From positions 4,394,707-4,458,706 of the forward strand of contig OZ023182.1 of the NCBI GenBank assembly GCA_963995505.1: a stretch of DNA of 64,000 nucleotides. Direction: 5' to 3'. Below the pieces are notes generated by a model. The model made no database searches and was not told where the DNA came from. It was given only the letters and a program-made list of their open reading frames with translations. This DNA is from Hypericum androsaemum (lineage: Eukaryota > Streptophyta > Magnoliopsida > Malpighiales > Hypericaceae). Below, piece after piece: positions 42,701 through 55,200 of this stretch. Every line of letters begins with the position of its first letter. Position 1 is the stretch's first letter. A program made the position numbers and the translations under genes.

Positions 42701-45174
42701 ACTAATCATATAAAATATAAATAATTGTGGAGAAAAAAAATCACCATTCAAACATCCCGACTCAAAATATAATATTAGTTAATTGTTAATCAGTAAGTGC
42801 CCGGAACCGGTCATTTCGACAAATATGTCTGTTTGTCTACTTGCGTTCATTAACCGTGCAGGCCCTGTGGATCCGTTTGCGAATCGTCTCTAATTAGTTT
42901 TTAAACGACCTGAACATACGAGACGCAAAGTAGGGGAGATTTTGGCCCACGAAGAATTTACCTTTTAGTGGAGGCGAGCCCAGTCCGTTCCCGAACTTTC
43001 CATTCCATTTCAGAAAACTGAGGTCAGGTGTAAAAATGACATATGTACCTAATAAAGCGAATATTTTGTTTCTCAAAAAAATAAAGCGAATATTTTTTGT
43101 AAGGTTTAATTTTTCGTGCTATTGATCTAAATGTCTCTCAATCGAATAAAGCAAATATAATTAAGCCGTTAGGTCCTCTACAAAACATGTATGGCACACG
43201 CGAGGTGAGTTGACATGTATCGGTATCATTGTGTGACCTTCACTCGATTATGCAATACCTCTACATTTAGGTTCCATAACTCAAAAGTTTGTTTTTTTGG
43301 TGTCTTTTATGTTGTTGCACGTGACTAAATCTGTCTCGATTAGATTCGTCTGACATTTGCTGTTATTTGTGTGCATCTCGTATGTAATACAATGCTCGAT
43401 AACACAAAATTGCATCTCTGATAGAACTACGTATTTATTAACTGGCGATTTGTTCAACAGTCATCCGAGTAGGCCTACCAAAGCAGCCGCGGGACATGGC
43501 ATTCTGCCTATGCGACAGGCTAACATGGACCAAGCGGATTCCTGCATCATCTTTTGATGGCCGTCGATTATCTTTCGTAGGACCCACTTGCTATTATAAC
43601 GGGAGGCCATTAAAGAAATGATATTATAAAGATCGATACACCATAAGACACGCAGTGTACGTCTGTCTAACATTATTTTTAAAAATACTGTCTGATCGGT
43701 GGTTTGACATGTCACACCATGAATCAGAAGGTTCAACGTCTCAAAAACATGGTCAGGACGTCAACCTAATGACCTTAACTTTTTTTGGTCAGACTAGATA
43801 GTTGGACCAGAAAAGTGACCCAAAAAATTTCGGTTCGTTAGGTTTTGTCCAAAAAAGTGAATAATCGAGCATCAACTTACCGAATTTCGCCATTTTCTTT
43901 CCAAATTCTAACCCTAGAATTTAAAAAGTTCCCGGCACATGTATTTAGTTTATTTGTGCATGTATTTGATAATTTTTGGAGGAGTGAGTGTGATTACATA
44001 TACGAGTATACATATATTATATATATATATATATATAAAATTTTATTTTTTATTTTTTAATTAAAAAAGTTCGGTATGATCGATAGTTCAACCGGTTAGA
44101 CTAATTTACCCAGAATTTGGACCAAAATCCTGCTCAGACTCTTGGGTCGTTTTTGAAACCAATGATGTGTAGTCATCAATTAGAGAGTTGAATACAGAAA
44201 GGTCCACGGTCCACCAAAACTTGGTATACACCACACGTATTATCAAGTATGTACTATGTTTTTCATATGACCGTGTATTCAGCTACTAGTGCATCAATTA
44301 ATACAAATTTGAATTGGTCGAAACTTTTGAGAGGTTACAAAATTCAGTCAACAAATATTTAATATTGTTATTTTTTGAAAATTTTAAACTCCAAATCTCT
44401 TGATTAAACTTCTAACACACTTTCAACAATTGCCATAAGTGATGGTTTGCAAGCGTGTACTATGTTGTGTAATAACTTAAGTAATAAATATATTATTATC
44501 CGCGTGAATTACTTTACCCATGGCACAGCGGAATCAAGAAAAATTTTACACCGGTGGATTACAAATATAATTTAGTATATTTAACGGTTAAAATTTTATC
44601 AGTTGATTTTATTTTGGGTCGTAAAAGATTCATTCTCTCTTATATTTTATTAAAAATTAATGGTTCAAATGTTGTGATGGATTATCCAATGGTGTTACAA
44701 GCCGGAGCAACACTTTTAGTGAACCTCTAATTATTAGAGTCGGATTTTATCGTAATCTATTTTAAAAGAGAGAAATTTTCAATAATATTTTTATATGCAT
44801 AAGCTTACCAAAGAACATTGTATGTCTAAATGAAAGGGTCGTCGAGTGCCAAACATGAAACACCTGAAGTATATCGTACGGCTTGTCTGTATAAAATTAA
44901 AAAGGATGAATGAGAGAGAGAGAGTCGTAACGTGGCAGGGGGACAATATATTATGTTCCCCACTAAACCTACCTTGGTATTTCCCATTATTACTACCGTG
45001 CTCATGCCCAGCTCCCATCAATTCCCGCCCGTTTCGTGCCTGTGATACGGAGAAGGCACTACGCGTTCTTGCGCTTTGATTGTAATTGTTGGAATTTATT
45101 AGACCAGGCGCATTTACGCCTTTTTGAAACCCCAACCCGGACCACGTAAGATTAAAAAAAAATCAAAAAGGAAA
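39721..45174. other. long AT-rich intergenic stretch
   Basis: No gene recognised over 5.4 kb. Contains an (AT)n microsatellite at about 44012-44037. Many short open frames look random; none carries a known motif. Confidence 0.5.
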
Positions 45175-45490
45175 AGGGGCGATACCCTCAAATAAAGCGG
45201 GGGCGAAATTCGCCCCCTCGCCCTCGCCCTCAACCCTTATTTTTTTTTTACTTTTCTATCTAGTTAGTTACACTTGGTACAATATTATTCGTATAAATAA
45301 ATTTTTTGGATATTATTAATGTGCTTAAAATTTTTTTAAATTATCTGTGATAAGAAATAATTATAATTTATATAAAAATTTATATTTTTCAAATCTCTAT
45401 AAATAGAGTCCAACACTAACATATTTTCACACACAATCTCAAATTCTCTCTACTTTTACACACATATTTTCTTGTTATATTATTTCTATT

Positions 45491-46564
45491 ATGGATCCAA
45501 ATGATCATAATTTTCTAAATTTTCAACCATTTGGATCTTATAATCCTTCATCTTTTCCAACTTCCGAAGACAATCCGAACTCTGAATCTTTTTTTTACTC
45601 CCAGTTATCACCAAATCTTTCCCAAATTATGATATATGAACACCGTAGCCCACCAAATATTCCACAAAATTTGGCTCACGATGTGGCCGGCAACAAAAAA
45701 CCTGGAAAAGGGTCGTCAACTATTTGGAGTGTTAAGGAAGACACTGTCCTGATTTCATCTTTCATCTACGTTAGCGAAGATAGGGAGCGATGAAAAAATC
45801 AGAAGGGTACCTCGCTCTGGGCACGAGTGAGTGCTTTGTACCATCAAGCTCAAATAAAAAATCCGGAACAGATGCACGAAAGAAACATGGAATCTATGAA
45901 AGGTCGTTACAAACGACTTAATGCAAGTGCACAAAAGTGGATTGGTGCATACAGGGAAGCATATAGTCAGAAAAGGAGCGGAATGAGCATGGCTGATGTT
46001 GAGACCGAAGCACAAACAATTTATGCAGGGAAGAGCAACAACAACAAGTTTAGTGACTTGGCTGTATTCAATGAAGTTATGTGTAAATATCCCAAGTGGC
46101 AACTATAACTAGATCATGATTCAACAAATTTCTCTCCAGAGAATGAAGAGGATCATGTAGAAAGTGGTCGAAGCTCAAAAAGATCAAGGACCACTGAAGA
46201 TGGTGAATATTCAGTCCCCTCCAACCCAGAAACTCCAGTCAGCAGATCATCATCAATTCCTCGTCCTATGGGTAGAGAGGCTGCCAAAAAAAGAAAAGAA
46301 AAAGGTAAGGCAGGTGATGAAGTTGCTTTAGAAATTCGTGCTTTAAGAATCACCCGAGATAATGAAATTAAATTAATAAAGAAGAGAATAGAGCTCGAGC
46401 AACAAAAAGAGCAAAATAAAATAGAGCGAGCACAAAAAAAGGCTCAAATGAATACTATGGAGATGAATCAAGTGATGTTGAATACTTTGCTTGCGAAAGA
46501 GCACTTATCCCCAGAAGATGAAGCGATGAAGCGCTACTTAATGTCTTTTTTGTTTGGAATGTGA
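45491..46564 (+). pseudogene. Harbinger ORF1, Myb/SANT-like DNA-binding protein, two in-frame stops
   Basis: One reading frame runs for 358 codons with two internal stops (TGA 45791-45793; TAA 46106-46108). It starts MDPNDHNFLNFQPFGSYNP, has the SANT/trihelix segment GSSTIWSVKEDTVLISSFI ... SLWARVSALYHQ ... SMKGRYKRLNASAQKWIGAY, and ends in a coiled-coil rich in Lys and Glu. This is the accessory protein that acts with the Harbinger transposase to bind element ends. Because all three parts are in the same frame, only two point mutations need have inactivated it. Confidence 0.85.
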
Positions 46565-46682
46565 ATTTGTTCTTATGTAATATAATTTATTCTTATTTTA
46601 TGTAATGTGTGCTTATTTTATGTAATGTGTGCTGATTTTATATTTTATGTAATTTGTGTTTATTTTATGTAATGTGTGCTTA

Positions 46683-46816
46683 TTTTAAATTTTATGTCGC
46701 TTCAACTTTGGTATCCAATGTCAGTCCCTCCCACGTGCTACTTGTCCCGTTTTAAATTTTATGTCGCTTCAACTTTGGTATCCAATGTCAGTCCCCCCCA
46801 CATGCTACTTGTCCCG
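46683..46816. repeat. 67-bp tandem duplication before the transposase remnant
   Basis: The unit beginning TTTTAAATTTTATGTCGC at 46683 is repeated at 46750, with two or three differences. It replaces the start of the transposase gene and supplies a chance ATG at 46761. Confidence 0.9.
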
Positions 46817-47645
46817 TAGCTATTTTATCTCTTGCTTCGGTCCTGAGTATCTGAGAAAGCCCAACCAACAAGACTTGGCAAGACTACTCTATGTCGGGGA
46901 ACAATGTGGATTTCCGAGTATGATAGGCAGTATTGACTGCATGCACTGGGAATGGAAAAATTGTCCAACTGCATGGGCTGGACAATATGTAGGAAGTTGT
47001 GGGAAGGCAACAATCATTTTGGAGGCAGTGGCATCCTATGACTTATGGATATGGCATGCTTTCTTTGAAACACCAGGTACGTGCAATGATATTAATGTAC
47101 TGGACCGATCTCCTATTTTTACTGATGTCTTGGAAGGTCGAGCACCGAAAGTGAGTTACATCGTCAATGGTCGCCAAAATGATATGGCTTATTATCTCAC
47201 TGATGGGATATATCCTGCATGGGCTACATTTGTCAAGTCAATTACATCTCCGTCGACCCTAAAGCACAAGTTGTTCGCTCAACATCAAGAGGCTGCTAGA
47301 AAGGATGTGGAGCGAGCATTTGGAGTTCTACAAGCTCGTTTTGCATTCATTCGACGTCCATGTCTTCTTTGGGACAAGGATTTTATTGGGAAAATTATGA
47401 TGGCTTGTATCATATTGCACAATATGATAGTAGAGGATGAACGAGATACATATCTCCATTATTATGATCCAATAGAATTCCTAAATGAAGAACAAGAAGA
47501 ACTTTTTCAATTCTCTACTGAACGCATCGGAAGCCTATCATCCTATATGACTGCCAGGGAAAACCTTCGCAATAGAGAAGCTCATAGCGCTCTCAAAAGC
47601 GACTTGATTGAGCATATTTGGCAAAAATTTGCCAATCCTAATTAA
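46761..47645 (+). pseudogene. Harbinger DDE transposase, N-terminally truncated
   Basis: The frame encodes CGFPSMIGSIDCMHWEWKNC (first catalytic Asp), TPGTCNDINVLDRSPIF (second Asp) and EAARKDVERAFGVLQARFAF (catalytic Glu), then MMACIILHNMIVEDER and an Ala/Asp-rich end. This is the plant Harbinger nuclease domain. The helix-turn-helix N-terminal part, about 100 residues in intact members, is missing; true homology starts near FGPEYLRKPN (about 46836), so the ATG at 46761 is probably accidental. The remaining 260 residues are free of stops. Confidence 0.9.
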
Positions 47646-48030
47646 TTATGTATTATATAATTTGCATCTTCCGTAATTGTAATATATCATTTAAGACATC
47701 TCTATGTACTTTTAATTATTTTTCTCTAATTTTGTATTCCCACTTCGAGAAAAATATTTTTTTTTTACTTTGGCCAAAAAAAATTTCTTGTTATCTTAAT
47801 TACGGAATAAATATATATATATATATTTAATATAATTTTTATATAAATAAAAATGAAGTAGATAATATGTGGATGAGAGAGAAATTAATTGTTTATTCTG
47901 TGACCTAGGTTGGGGCAGGTTGCAGATGTGGGTAGAATAAGGGATAATTGGGTTGTGGTGATGTGGATGAGAGAGAAATTAATTGTTTATTCCGTGACCT
48001 AGGTTGAGGCAGGGCACGAATGCAGATGGT

Positions 48031-49217
48031 CTTAGGCTTATTATAATGCAGATTAACGGAATGAAAGCCGTTTATCTCGAGTTCGAATATTATAATACAA
48101 CTATATTAAAATTTCCTACGGAGAATTTTGTTGGACTTTTAGTGTGACTGATGTTGAATTTAGATTATCTGGTTTATTGCCAATTTTTTTTAAAATTTAG
48201 TTAAATTGCCATTAATTTTTTATGAAGTTGGAAAAATTCGAGCAAAATGAGGGGTTTAGTTTTAAAAAATAAGAAAAAAGCCCTCGCACAAAACAAAATC
48301 CACTTTGAGGTTAGACCACTAATATAGAAATTATGGAAGCGGATTGGGTCATGACTTAGAAGCCCAATCTGGACCATTCTGAATCAAAGTAGAACCGTTG
48401 GATCATATACATTTAAAAAATTGTAGATTTGACAATCAATATTAAGCCGGGGGTAGTTTTATACTTTTTTCACTTTCTAGAGCCTCCTCTCTCTTCCTCC
48501 CCTTTAAAAAAATTATCTCTCCCAATCCTAAACTCGACTTTCGCCTTCCTCCCCCTCCTCTGGCGTCGTCGATATGCTCACCATCGGACAGGTCAGTGAG
48601 CAGATGAAGTGGACGACTGAAGGCGAGGACAAAACTGACTCGAGGCGGCCGCCGTAAGGGCTGGGAGTTCCCTCGCCGGTGCCGGATCCACCACATCCTT
48701 CCTGTCCTTCCACAAGTCAGAAACTGGAACCTCGTTCCTGTCCGAAATCCACCACATTCACCTTTCCCATTACGTCCCAATCGGTATCTTCAACCTCTGT
48801 TGCAGTGGAGAGAGTGGAGACAATGATGACATCGACGCGCCTGGCGGAACGTGGTTTGCCTGCATTGTGAACATAAAGATGAGAGTTATACGGAGAGAGA
48901 TGAAGAAGGAACTCGATCTGTAAATGATCAAAGACGTTTGGAACTCATATTTTATAACTAGTATAACATATGTGTTACATTAGGTCAAGCAGTCGGGAAG
49001 ACGAAGTTCAGGAAGTCGGTCGGTCGAGGCAGTTTGTGAGTTGAGATCGGATGGCAGTTTACCATTTTTTATTTTTACTTTTTTTCTTTAGAACAATAAA
49101 TTAAAATTTGGTCTGGGTACTAGTTTGATTCATTATTATAAACCAGTTGATTCGTTATTATTAACGAGTTTGATCTATTAATAATACATATAATTAAAAT
49201 AAAATATCTAATTATAT
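48031..49217. other. intergenic, GC-rich island without a convincing gene
   Basis: A GC-rich block at about 48480-48860 has open frames on both strands but no recognised motif. The rest is AT-rich. Confidence 0.4.
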
Positions 49218-49740
49218 TGAAATGGTATGTCAATTATGTTGAAATGGTTTGCCCGATTATATCGAATGGTATGTCCGGTTATGTCAAATAGTTTGCCCAA
49301 TTATCTTGAATGGTATGTACGGTTATGTCAAATGGTATGTCAATCACACCGAATGGTATGCCAAATTATGCGCCAAATTATAGCGAATTGTATGTCCGGT
49401 TATGTCAATTGGTATGTCCAATTATATTGAATGGTATGTCCTGTTATGTCAAATGGTATACAATTATATTGAATAGTATGTTCGGTTATGTCAAATGGGA
49501 TGCCCAATTATATCAAATTGTATGTCCGATTATGCCAAATAGTATGTCCTATTATATCGAATGGTATGTTCGGTTATGTCAAATGATATGCATGTAATAA
49601 TACTTATAATAAAAAAATAAATAACTAATTAAATGATATAATATAGAAATTGTACATGGCATACCATTTTTTATGACACGGCATACCATTTTATTATGAT
49701 GCCGTATACCATTTGCTCATAACTGGGCAAACCATTTTCT
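49218..49740. repeat. AATGGTATGTC minisatellite with an inverted end block
   Basis: From about 49218 to 49590 a unit near 21-22 bases (GAATGGTATGTCCGGTTATGTC and variants) is repeated about 17 times, alternating TCCGGTTATGTC with CCAATTATATC. After 60 AT-rich bases, 49655-49740 holds four copies of the reverse complement (GGCATACCATTTT). The array and the inverted block could pair into a hairpin. Confidence 0.9.
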
Positions 49741-50135
49741 GACGTGTGTGCCATCTCTTTCCCTTTAGTTAGTTTTATCCATGACTTTTTTAATATATTA
49801 TAATTTTATCACCGGTATATTTTTGAATCAGATTGGGCCTGAATTGGACTTATGAGGCCCAAATCTGATCCCAGAAATTATTATCTTTTTAAATAGAAAT
49901 ATAAAAAATATCTATTTTAATGGTCCCTAGGGAGATTTATCGAAATCCAGCTGATGATCCACTGATGATTGTACGAAAAAAAAAATCATCCACTAAGCAT
50001 GGACCAAATTATTGATCATCCTCCAACAAAATGAAAGTTATATCATTTTTAAAGTACGTTTTAGTTTTTTTTTTGTCATATTTAAATTAAATAACTATTA
50101 TGCGTCAAACTTGACAAACTGCATAGCATAATGTT
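49741..50135. other. intergenic, no gene seen
   Basis: AT-rich spacer between the minisatellite and a Cassandra element. Confidence 0.5.
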
Positions 50136-50889
50136 CCATGATATTATCTGATCAATTGTCTATACAAATCAATACGAGTCTTTTTCAACGTATTTTTTCA
50201 TTCACAAGCATTCTGAGAACTTCTTACGAGATCACCCCTTTTGAAATTACTCAAGATCAAACACGCTTAATCTTTGAGTTCTCTCAATATGTTTGCCAAA
50301 AAAAGTGGTGTACCTTGATATGCATAGTAGAATCAAATCAATTAAGATTTTCTTAACATATTTTAACGAGGTATCACATTCATCTATCCTTAAATACACA
50401 ATATTCTCGTCACACCACACAATACAATCCCATAATCTCTTGTTTTTAGATGTAGTACCAGTTCGTCCATGTCTCCTTTCACTTAGAATGCTTGCCAGAA
50501 GTCATTCATTATCCGTGCACTCTCACGTCGATGATCACTCCCTACCTCTAGGCCCGGGCGTCACATGCCCACCGGCTTTAGCCTTTAGCTTGGTTAGTCC
50601 CTTAACTACATCGTCCCAGGGCATGCCCTGCTCTGATACCACTTATAATGCCGACTAATTTGACCGACTGTCTCCATAGACCAAAACGAGTCTTTTCGAG
50701 CGTGTTTTCTCCTCATTCACATGCCCCCTGAAAAACTTCCGAGGAGATCACCCATTCTGAAATTACTCTAAGCTAGACACGTTTAATCTTGGAGTTCTCT
50801 CAAGATATTTGCAGAGGTGCACCTTGTTGACATAGATAGTATAATCAAATCACTTAAACATTTCTAACATACCTTAATGGGGTATCACA
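50136..50889 (-). mobile_element. Cassandra TRIM retrotransposon, near-complete, minus orientation
   Basis: 5' LTR 50889-50644 (246 bp; minus strand TGTGATACC to the 'CATTATA' end), internal region 50643-50379 and 3' LTR 50378-50136 (243 bp). The minus strand shows the primer-binding site TGGTATCAGAGC next to the 5' LTR and a purine-rich tract before the 3' LTR. Both LTRs keep a 5S-like segment (about 50729-50795 and 50220-50290), more degraded than in the 27 kb copy. The 265-base internal region contains no open frame. Divergence between its LTRs and from the 27 kb copy shows it is older. Confidence 0.85.
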
Positions 50890-52202
50890 ACTGTAATGTA
50901 TTTTTTTCTATTTTTTGATATTTTCTAGTATATGAGTATCTATTGTTAATAAAATATTTTGACAAGGCTCTCCTAAAAAGCATGTAACAAGAATATATTC
51001 GTAATATTCGAATTCAAGATCTCTTAATTATACTATAACAATTTTCTCACTTTTCATTCAAAAGCTTGTTGGCAAAAAAGATTATATCAATAATCAATAA
51101 TATATTACAAACAATTACTCTTGGCCTGTAAAGTTGGCAATTAAGTAAATAGCCATAATGGGCTGATGGTTGGCCTGGCCTGGCCTGGCCCGGAGAGGAA
51201 GTCAACCGTTTGATTTCCATCTGGGAGCAATTAACTCCTACTGCCAAAATTAAAGTTGTCTTCCCAAATATGATAAACATCAACAGATTACCATATCAGG
51301 AAATAATATCACACACTAATCACGTTAATTAGATCAATTGGTAAAAAATATGTATTTTCTTTCCAAAATATTGTTTAATACGACACACAAACCATGTGTC
51401 CGAATTTGTCAGTCTTATTATATATTATTTCAATAGTAGATTGGCAAATTAAATTTTAAAAAAGGAATTTGGAAAAAGAAGAAAAAAATAACATCACAAC
51501 ATTATCTTAAATTATTGGAGAATAGTAAAGCAAAGTTAATTTAAGTCGAAAGTACCTCATATTTTTGCTTAAAAGCATTACAAATTGATATTGTGATTTC
51601 TTATACGACCACAACAGAAGAAAAGAAAGATTGAAAAAGATAATTATAAAAAAAACACAACAGAAAAAAAAGAAAGAGACGGAAAGAAATGAATCCATCA
51701 ATCGAAGCACCAAAAAAACAGACACAAGCTCCGGTGTAATTTTCGGTAGTCCTATATTTAGAATCACTTATATAATTAGTTATTGGTGGATCTATACCCA
51801 ACTTTGTGTAACCGGACGATTTTTTGGTTTATATCAACTGATATTTTAAAAAAAGAATTGTATATACGAGTTTTTATTTTTGTGTATTTTTTTAAAAAAT
51901 AAAAAATTATTAATTTATAAAAAAAACAGAAGATTTATTCACTTACCATATTTTGCTCTCGTCATTAAATTTGGTCGCATTTTAAGTAACCCCTTATAAT
52001 TATAAACCTCACTAGAATCCACTCGTCTCGGTCCAACCACCAGATAGATCCCCTCCTTCAGCTCCGTTTCCCCCTTTTTCATTTCCTCCATTCAAATCGA
52101 AAAATTAGGGTTTCTTCTCCCCCTAACGAGGCCACGATGTTAGGGATCGCGGGGTTAGGGCTTCTCGTCGGCTAGAGGGGCAGGACCGTCATTTCGCCTT
52201 GC
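50890..52202. other. spacer and 5' region of FBL15
   Basis: AT-rich with a short (GGCCT)n run at about 51173-51190 and poly-A/T tracts. From about 52030 it becomes CT-rich, probably the promoter and 5' UTR of the F-box gene. No other gene is seen. Confidence 0.5.
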
Positions 52203-55200
52203 ATGAGGAACTGGTGCTGCTTTTGCTTCGATGTAAACGACGGCTACGAGGAAGAGGAAGAAGGACGAGGAGCGGAAGAGGGGAAACCGTCGGGGTTAGG
52301 GATCGGTGAGATGAGGGACTCGGATTTGGAGAACGAGGGAGGAGGCGAAGAAGCCGAGCCAGAGCCGGAGGGGGTTCCGATGAACGATGACGCGGAGGAG
52401 GAAGGGGAGGGAGAAGAAGAAGGCGGCGGCGATGAAGACGATGGGGTGGAGCTGGCCCCGCAGGGGCAGTTTCGGGTTTTACAAGGTCTGGCGCGCGGGG
52501 AGAGCAGCACCGGTCCGGCGTTCGATGGGGACGACTCGGATCCGGAGTCTCACCACAAGCGGGTCAAGCTTTACGCCGGCTCATAGTGCGTTTTCTTTGC
52601 CCCTCCTCCTTTGTTAGGTTACTGTTTGGAGTTAAATTTCCTGCTTTACAATTGAATGGGTTGAATCGGGGAATTGTGATCGTGGATGATTTATTCGAGG
52701 ATTAATTTTGACTTGGATGAGCTCCTGAAATGTGTGTGCAATTAGGTATTTTGGTGGAATTAGTTGTTGAATGTTTGTGTCTGAGTAGGTGTTTTGACAC
52801 ACATTTTCTGTGGCTATCTTTGGCAGTGACTTCAACTATTTCTTGGCGATGCCTTCGAATGCTGGAAATTGTCCGTCATCATCTTCAGGCAGGGACTTAG
52901 TTCCAAGTCAACGACAGCCTCTGAATGAGAACTTTTCTCAAAATTTCTTGTGGAACAACAACATCAGTGATGATAGAGCATTTGGTTCTGGTGATGAGAG
53001 AGACAATGGGGATGAAGGAGGGAATTTAAACGCTGAAGATTTTGTAACTAGGATGGATCTTACCGATGACTTGTTGCATATGGTGAATCTTGCTCCTTAG
53101 AGTTTTATGATTCTAGATCCTTGGTTCGTGACTGTTTATGAATGTGTCACTGGTTTTTCTTGCAGGTATTTTCTTTCCTAGATCACATTAACCTTTGTCG
53201 AGCAGCAATGGTATGCAGACAGTGGCGAGCAGCTAGTGCTCATGAAGATTTCTGGAAATGCCTGAACTTTGAGAATCGTCGAATCTCTCTTGAACAATGT
53301 AAGTGTTATTAACACTGCGAATTACGCAAGTCTTTCCATAAACCCTAGTGCCAAAGGTAAGAAGTTATTGCCCAGGGGATTGTTATTGGCATGCCACTCA
53401 GTCTCGGTGGCTAACTAGTTTGGGAGTAGATGCGGCATCTTCAACTTATACAAATTGTTTGTCACTATTGTAGCATAAATAATGAAGCCTGTAATTGTGT
53501 TGCCTGTGCCATCCTCCTCTTTGTTGTAAGCGAAAGGAGAGATAAATTGAGTGATGATATGATATAGCCATGTTAAGAAAGTAAATTTACTCTTGTGATC
53601 TGGCATTGCAGTTGAGGACATGTGTCTGCGATATCCAAATGCAACAGAAGTTAATGTTTATTCCGCGCCTGGTATTCAGTTTCTTGTTATGAAAGCAATC
53701 TCTTCATTAAGGTATGGTATCTCTTGATCCTCTGCCACAATCTTGTTCCAATCAGTTTGATCTCCTAATTAAATGTCATGCAGGCTTCTTGAGGTCTTAA
53801 CTCTGGGGAGAGGACTACTTGCAGATCCTTTCTTCCATGCATTGACTGATTGCACATCCCTGAGGAGTTTGATCATTAACGATGCAACTCTGGGTAATGG
53901 TATCCAGGAGATAAGCATAAACCATGATAGACTGCGTCATCTCCGGATAACAAAGTGCCGTGTAATGCGAGTTTCTGTTAGGTAATCTGCCATTTCCTGG
54001 ATCAATTTCACTTATAATATTATTTTCTAATTTCCATCTTTCAGCAGGTGCCCATTGCTGAAAACTCTGTCATTGAAGCGAAGCAACATGGCACAAGCTG
54101 TTATCAATTGTCCGCTATTACGTCTCCTTGACATAGGTTCTTGCCATAAGCTTTCAGATGCTGCAATCCGTTCTGCAGCAACTTCGTGCCCTCAATTAGA
54201 GTCTTTGGACATGTCAAATTGTTCATGTGTGAGCGATGAAACGTTGCGTGAAATATCCCTCACTTGTGCCAATCTTCATATTCTAAATGCTTCATATTGT
54301 CCCAATATATCCCTCGAGGTTAGTTGCTGTGGCCAATGGTTTTGGATTAAATGTGAGAACAGTCTTAAAATGTGGTTTGTTTCTTCTCTGAAGTCTGTGA
54401 GGCTGCCGCTGTTGACTGTTCTGAAGCTTCATAGCTGCGAGGGTATCACATCGGCATCAATGACTGCAATATCCTACAGTTCTATGTTGGAGGTCTGGCT
54501 GCCTTTGCTCTGTATATTTTGCTTAAACGTTTTGTCTTTCAGGCCAACAGACTAACTGCTATTTATTGCAGGTTCTGGAACTTGATAACTGCAGCCTTTT
54601 AACGTCTGTCTCCCTGGTTCTTCCTCGGTTGCAGAACATCAGATTAGTACATTGTCGAAAGTAAGTGTATTCAATCCACTATATATTTCCTTCTAAAGAT
54701 AAGTTCTATTTTGTGGCCTTTAGGAGATTGATGCTTCTCTTAATTGGTCTATGATTAATGTGGCACCTTGTTATTTTACTTATTGTCACATATATCTGCA
54801 GATTTTCAGATCTCAATCTAAGAAGTACGATGCTATCATCCATAACGGTGTCTAATTGCCCAGCATTGCATCGTATCAGTATCTCCTCAAATTCACTCCA
54901 AGTATGCTGAATATATACTTAACAATTCCGTGTTGATTTCTAGTAAAATCTGCTGAGGTTTTCCCAAATATGTGCAGAAATTGGCATTGCAGAAGCAGGA
55001 GAACTTGACAACATTGGCCTTGCAGTGTCCAAGTTTGCAAGAGGTGGACCTTACAGATTGTGATTCTCTGAAAAATAGTATCTGTGAGGTCTTAAGTGAC
55101 GGTGGTGGTTGCCCAATGCTAAGATCCTTGGTCCTTGATAACTGTGAGGTATGTGGGTTTCAGTCTATGCTCTTTTTTTATCATGGGCCCTTTTTTGGGT

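Larger units (their letters stand above)
45175..48030 (+). mobile_element. PIF/Harbinger DNA transposon, degraded
   Basis: Two plus-strand genes, a Myb/SANT-like ORF1 and a DDE transposase, in the usual Harbinger arrangement. The left end near 45180-45240 (GGGGCGATACCC... CTCGCCCTCAACC) and the right end near 48000-48030 (complement CGTGCCCTGCCTCAACC) have similar GC-rich sequence in inverted sense, so they are probable degenerate ends. A direct duplication of 'GATGTGGATGAGAGAGAAAT' and following bases occurs at about 47866 and 47960. Exact ends and the 3-bp TWA duplication were not established. Confidence 0.75.

Noticed and set aside
48442..48870. Possible gene in a GC-rich island (112-codon minus frame, 63-codon plus frame)
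   Set aside because: No family resemblance, and both strands are equally open. Left as spacer.
49218..49590. CRISPR-like array
   Set aside because: The units are contiguous without unique spacers and lie in plant nuclear DNA; it is a minisatellite.
52244..52510. 88-codon Ser/Pro-rich minus-strand frame
   Set aside because: Antisense of the acidic Glu/Gly leader of the F-box protein.
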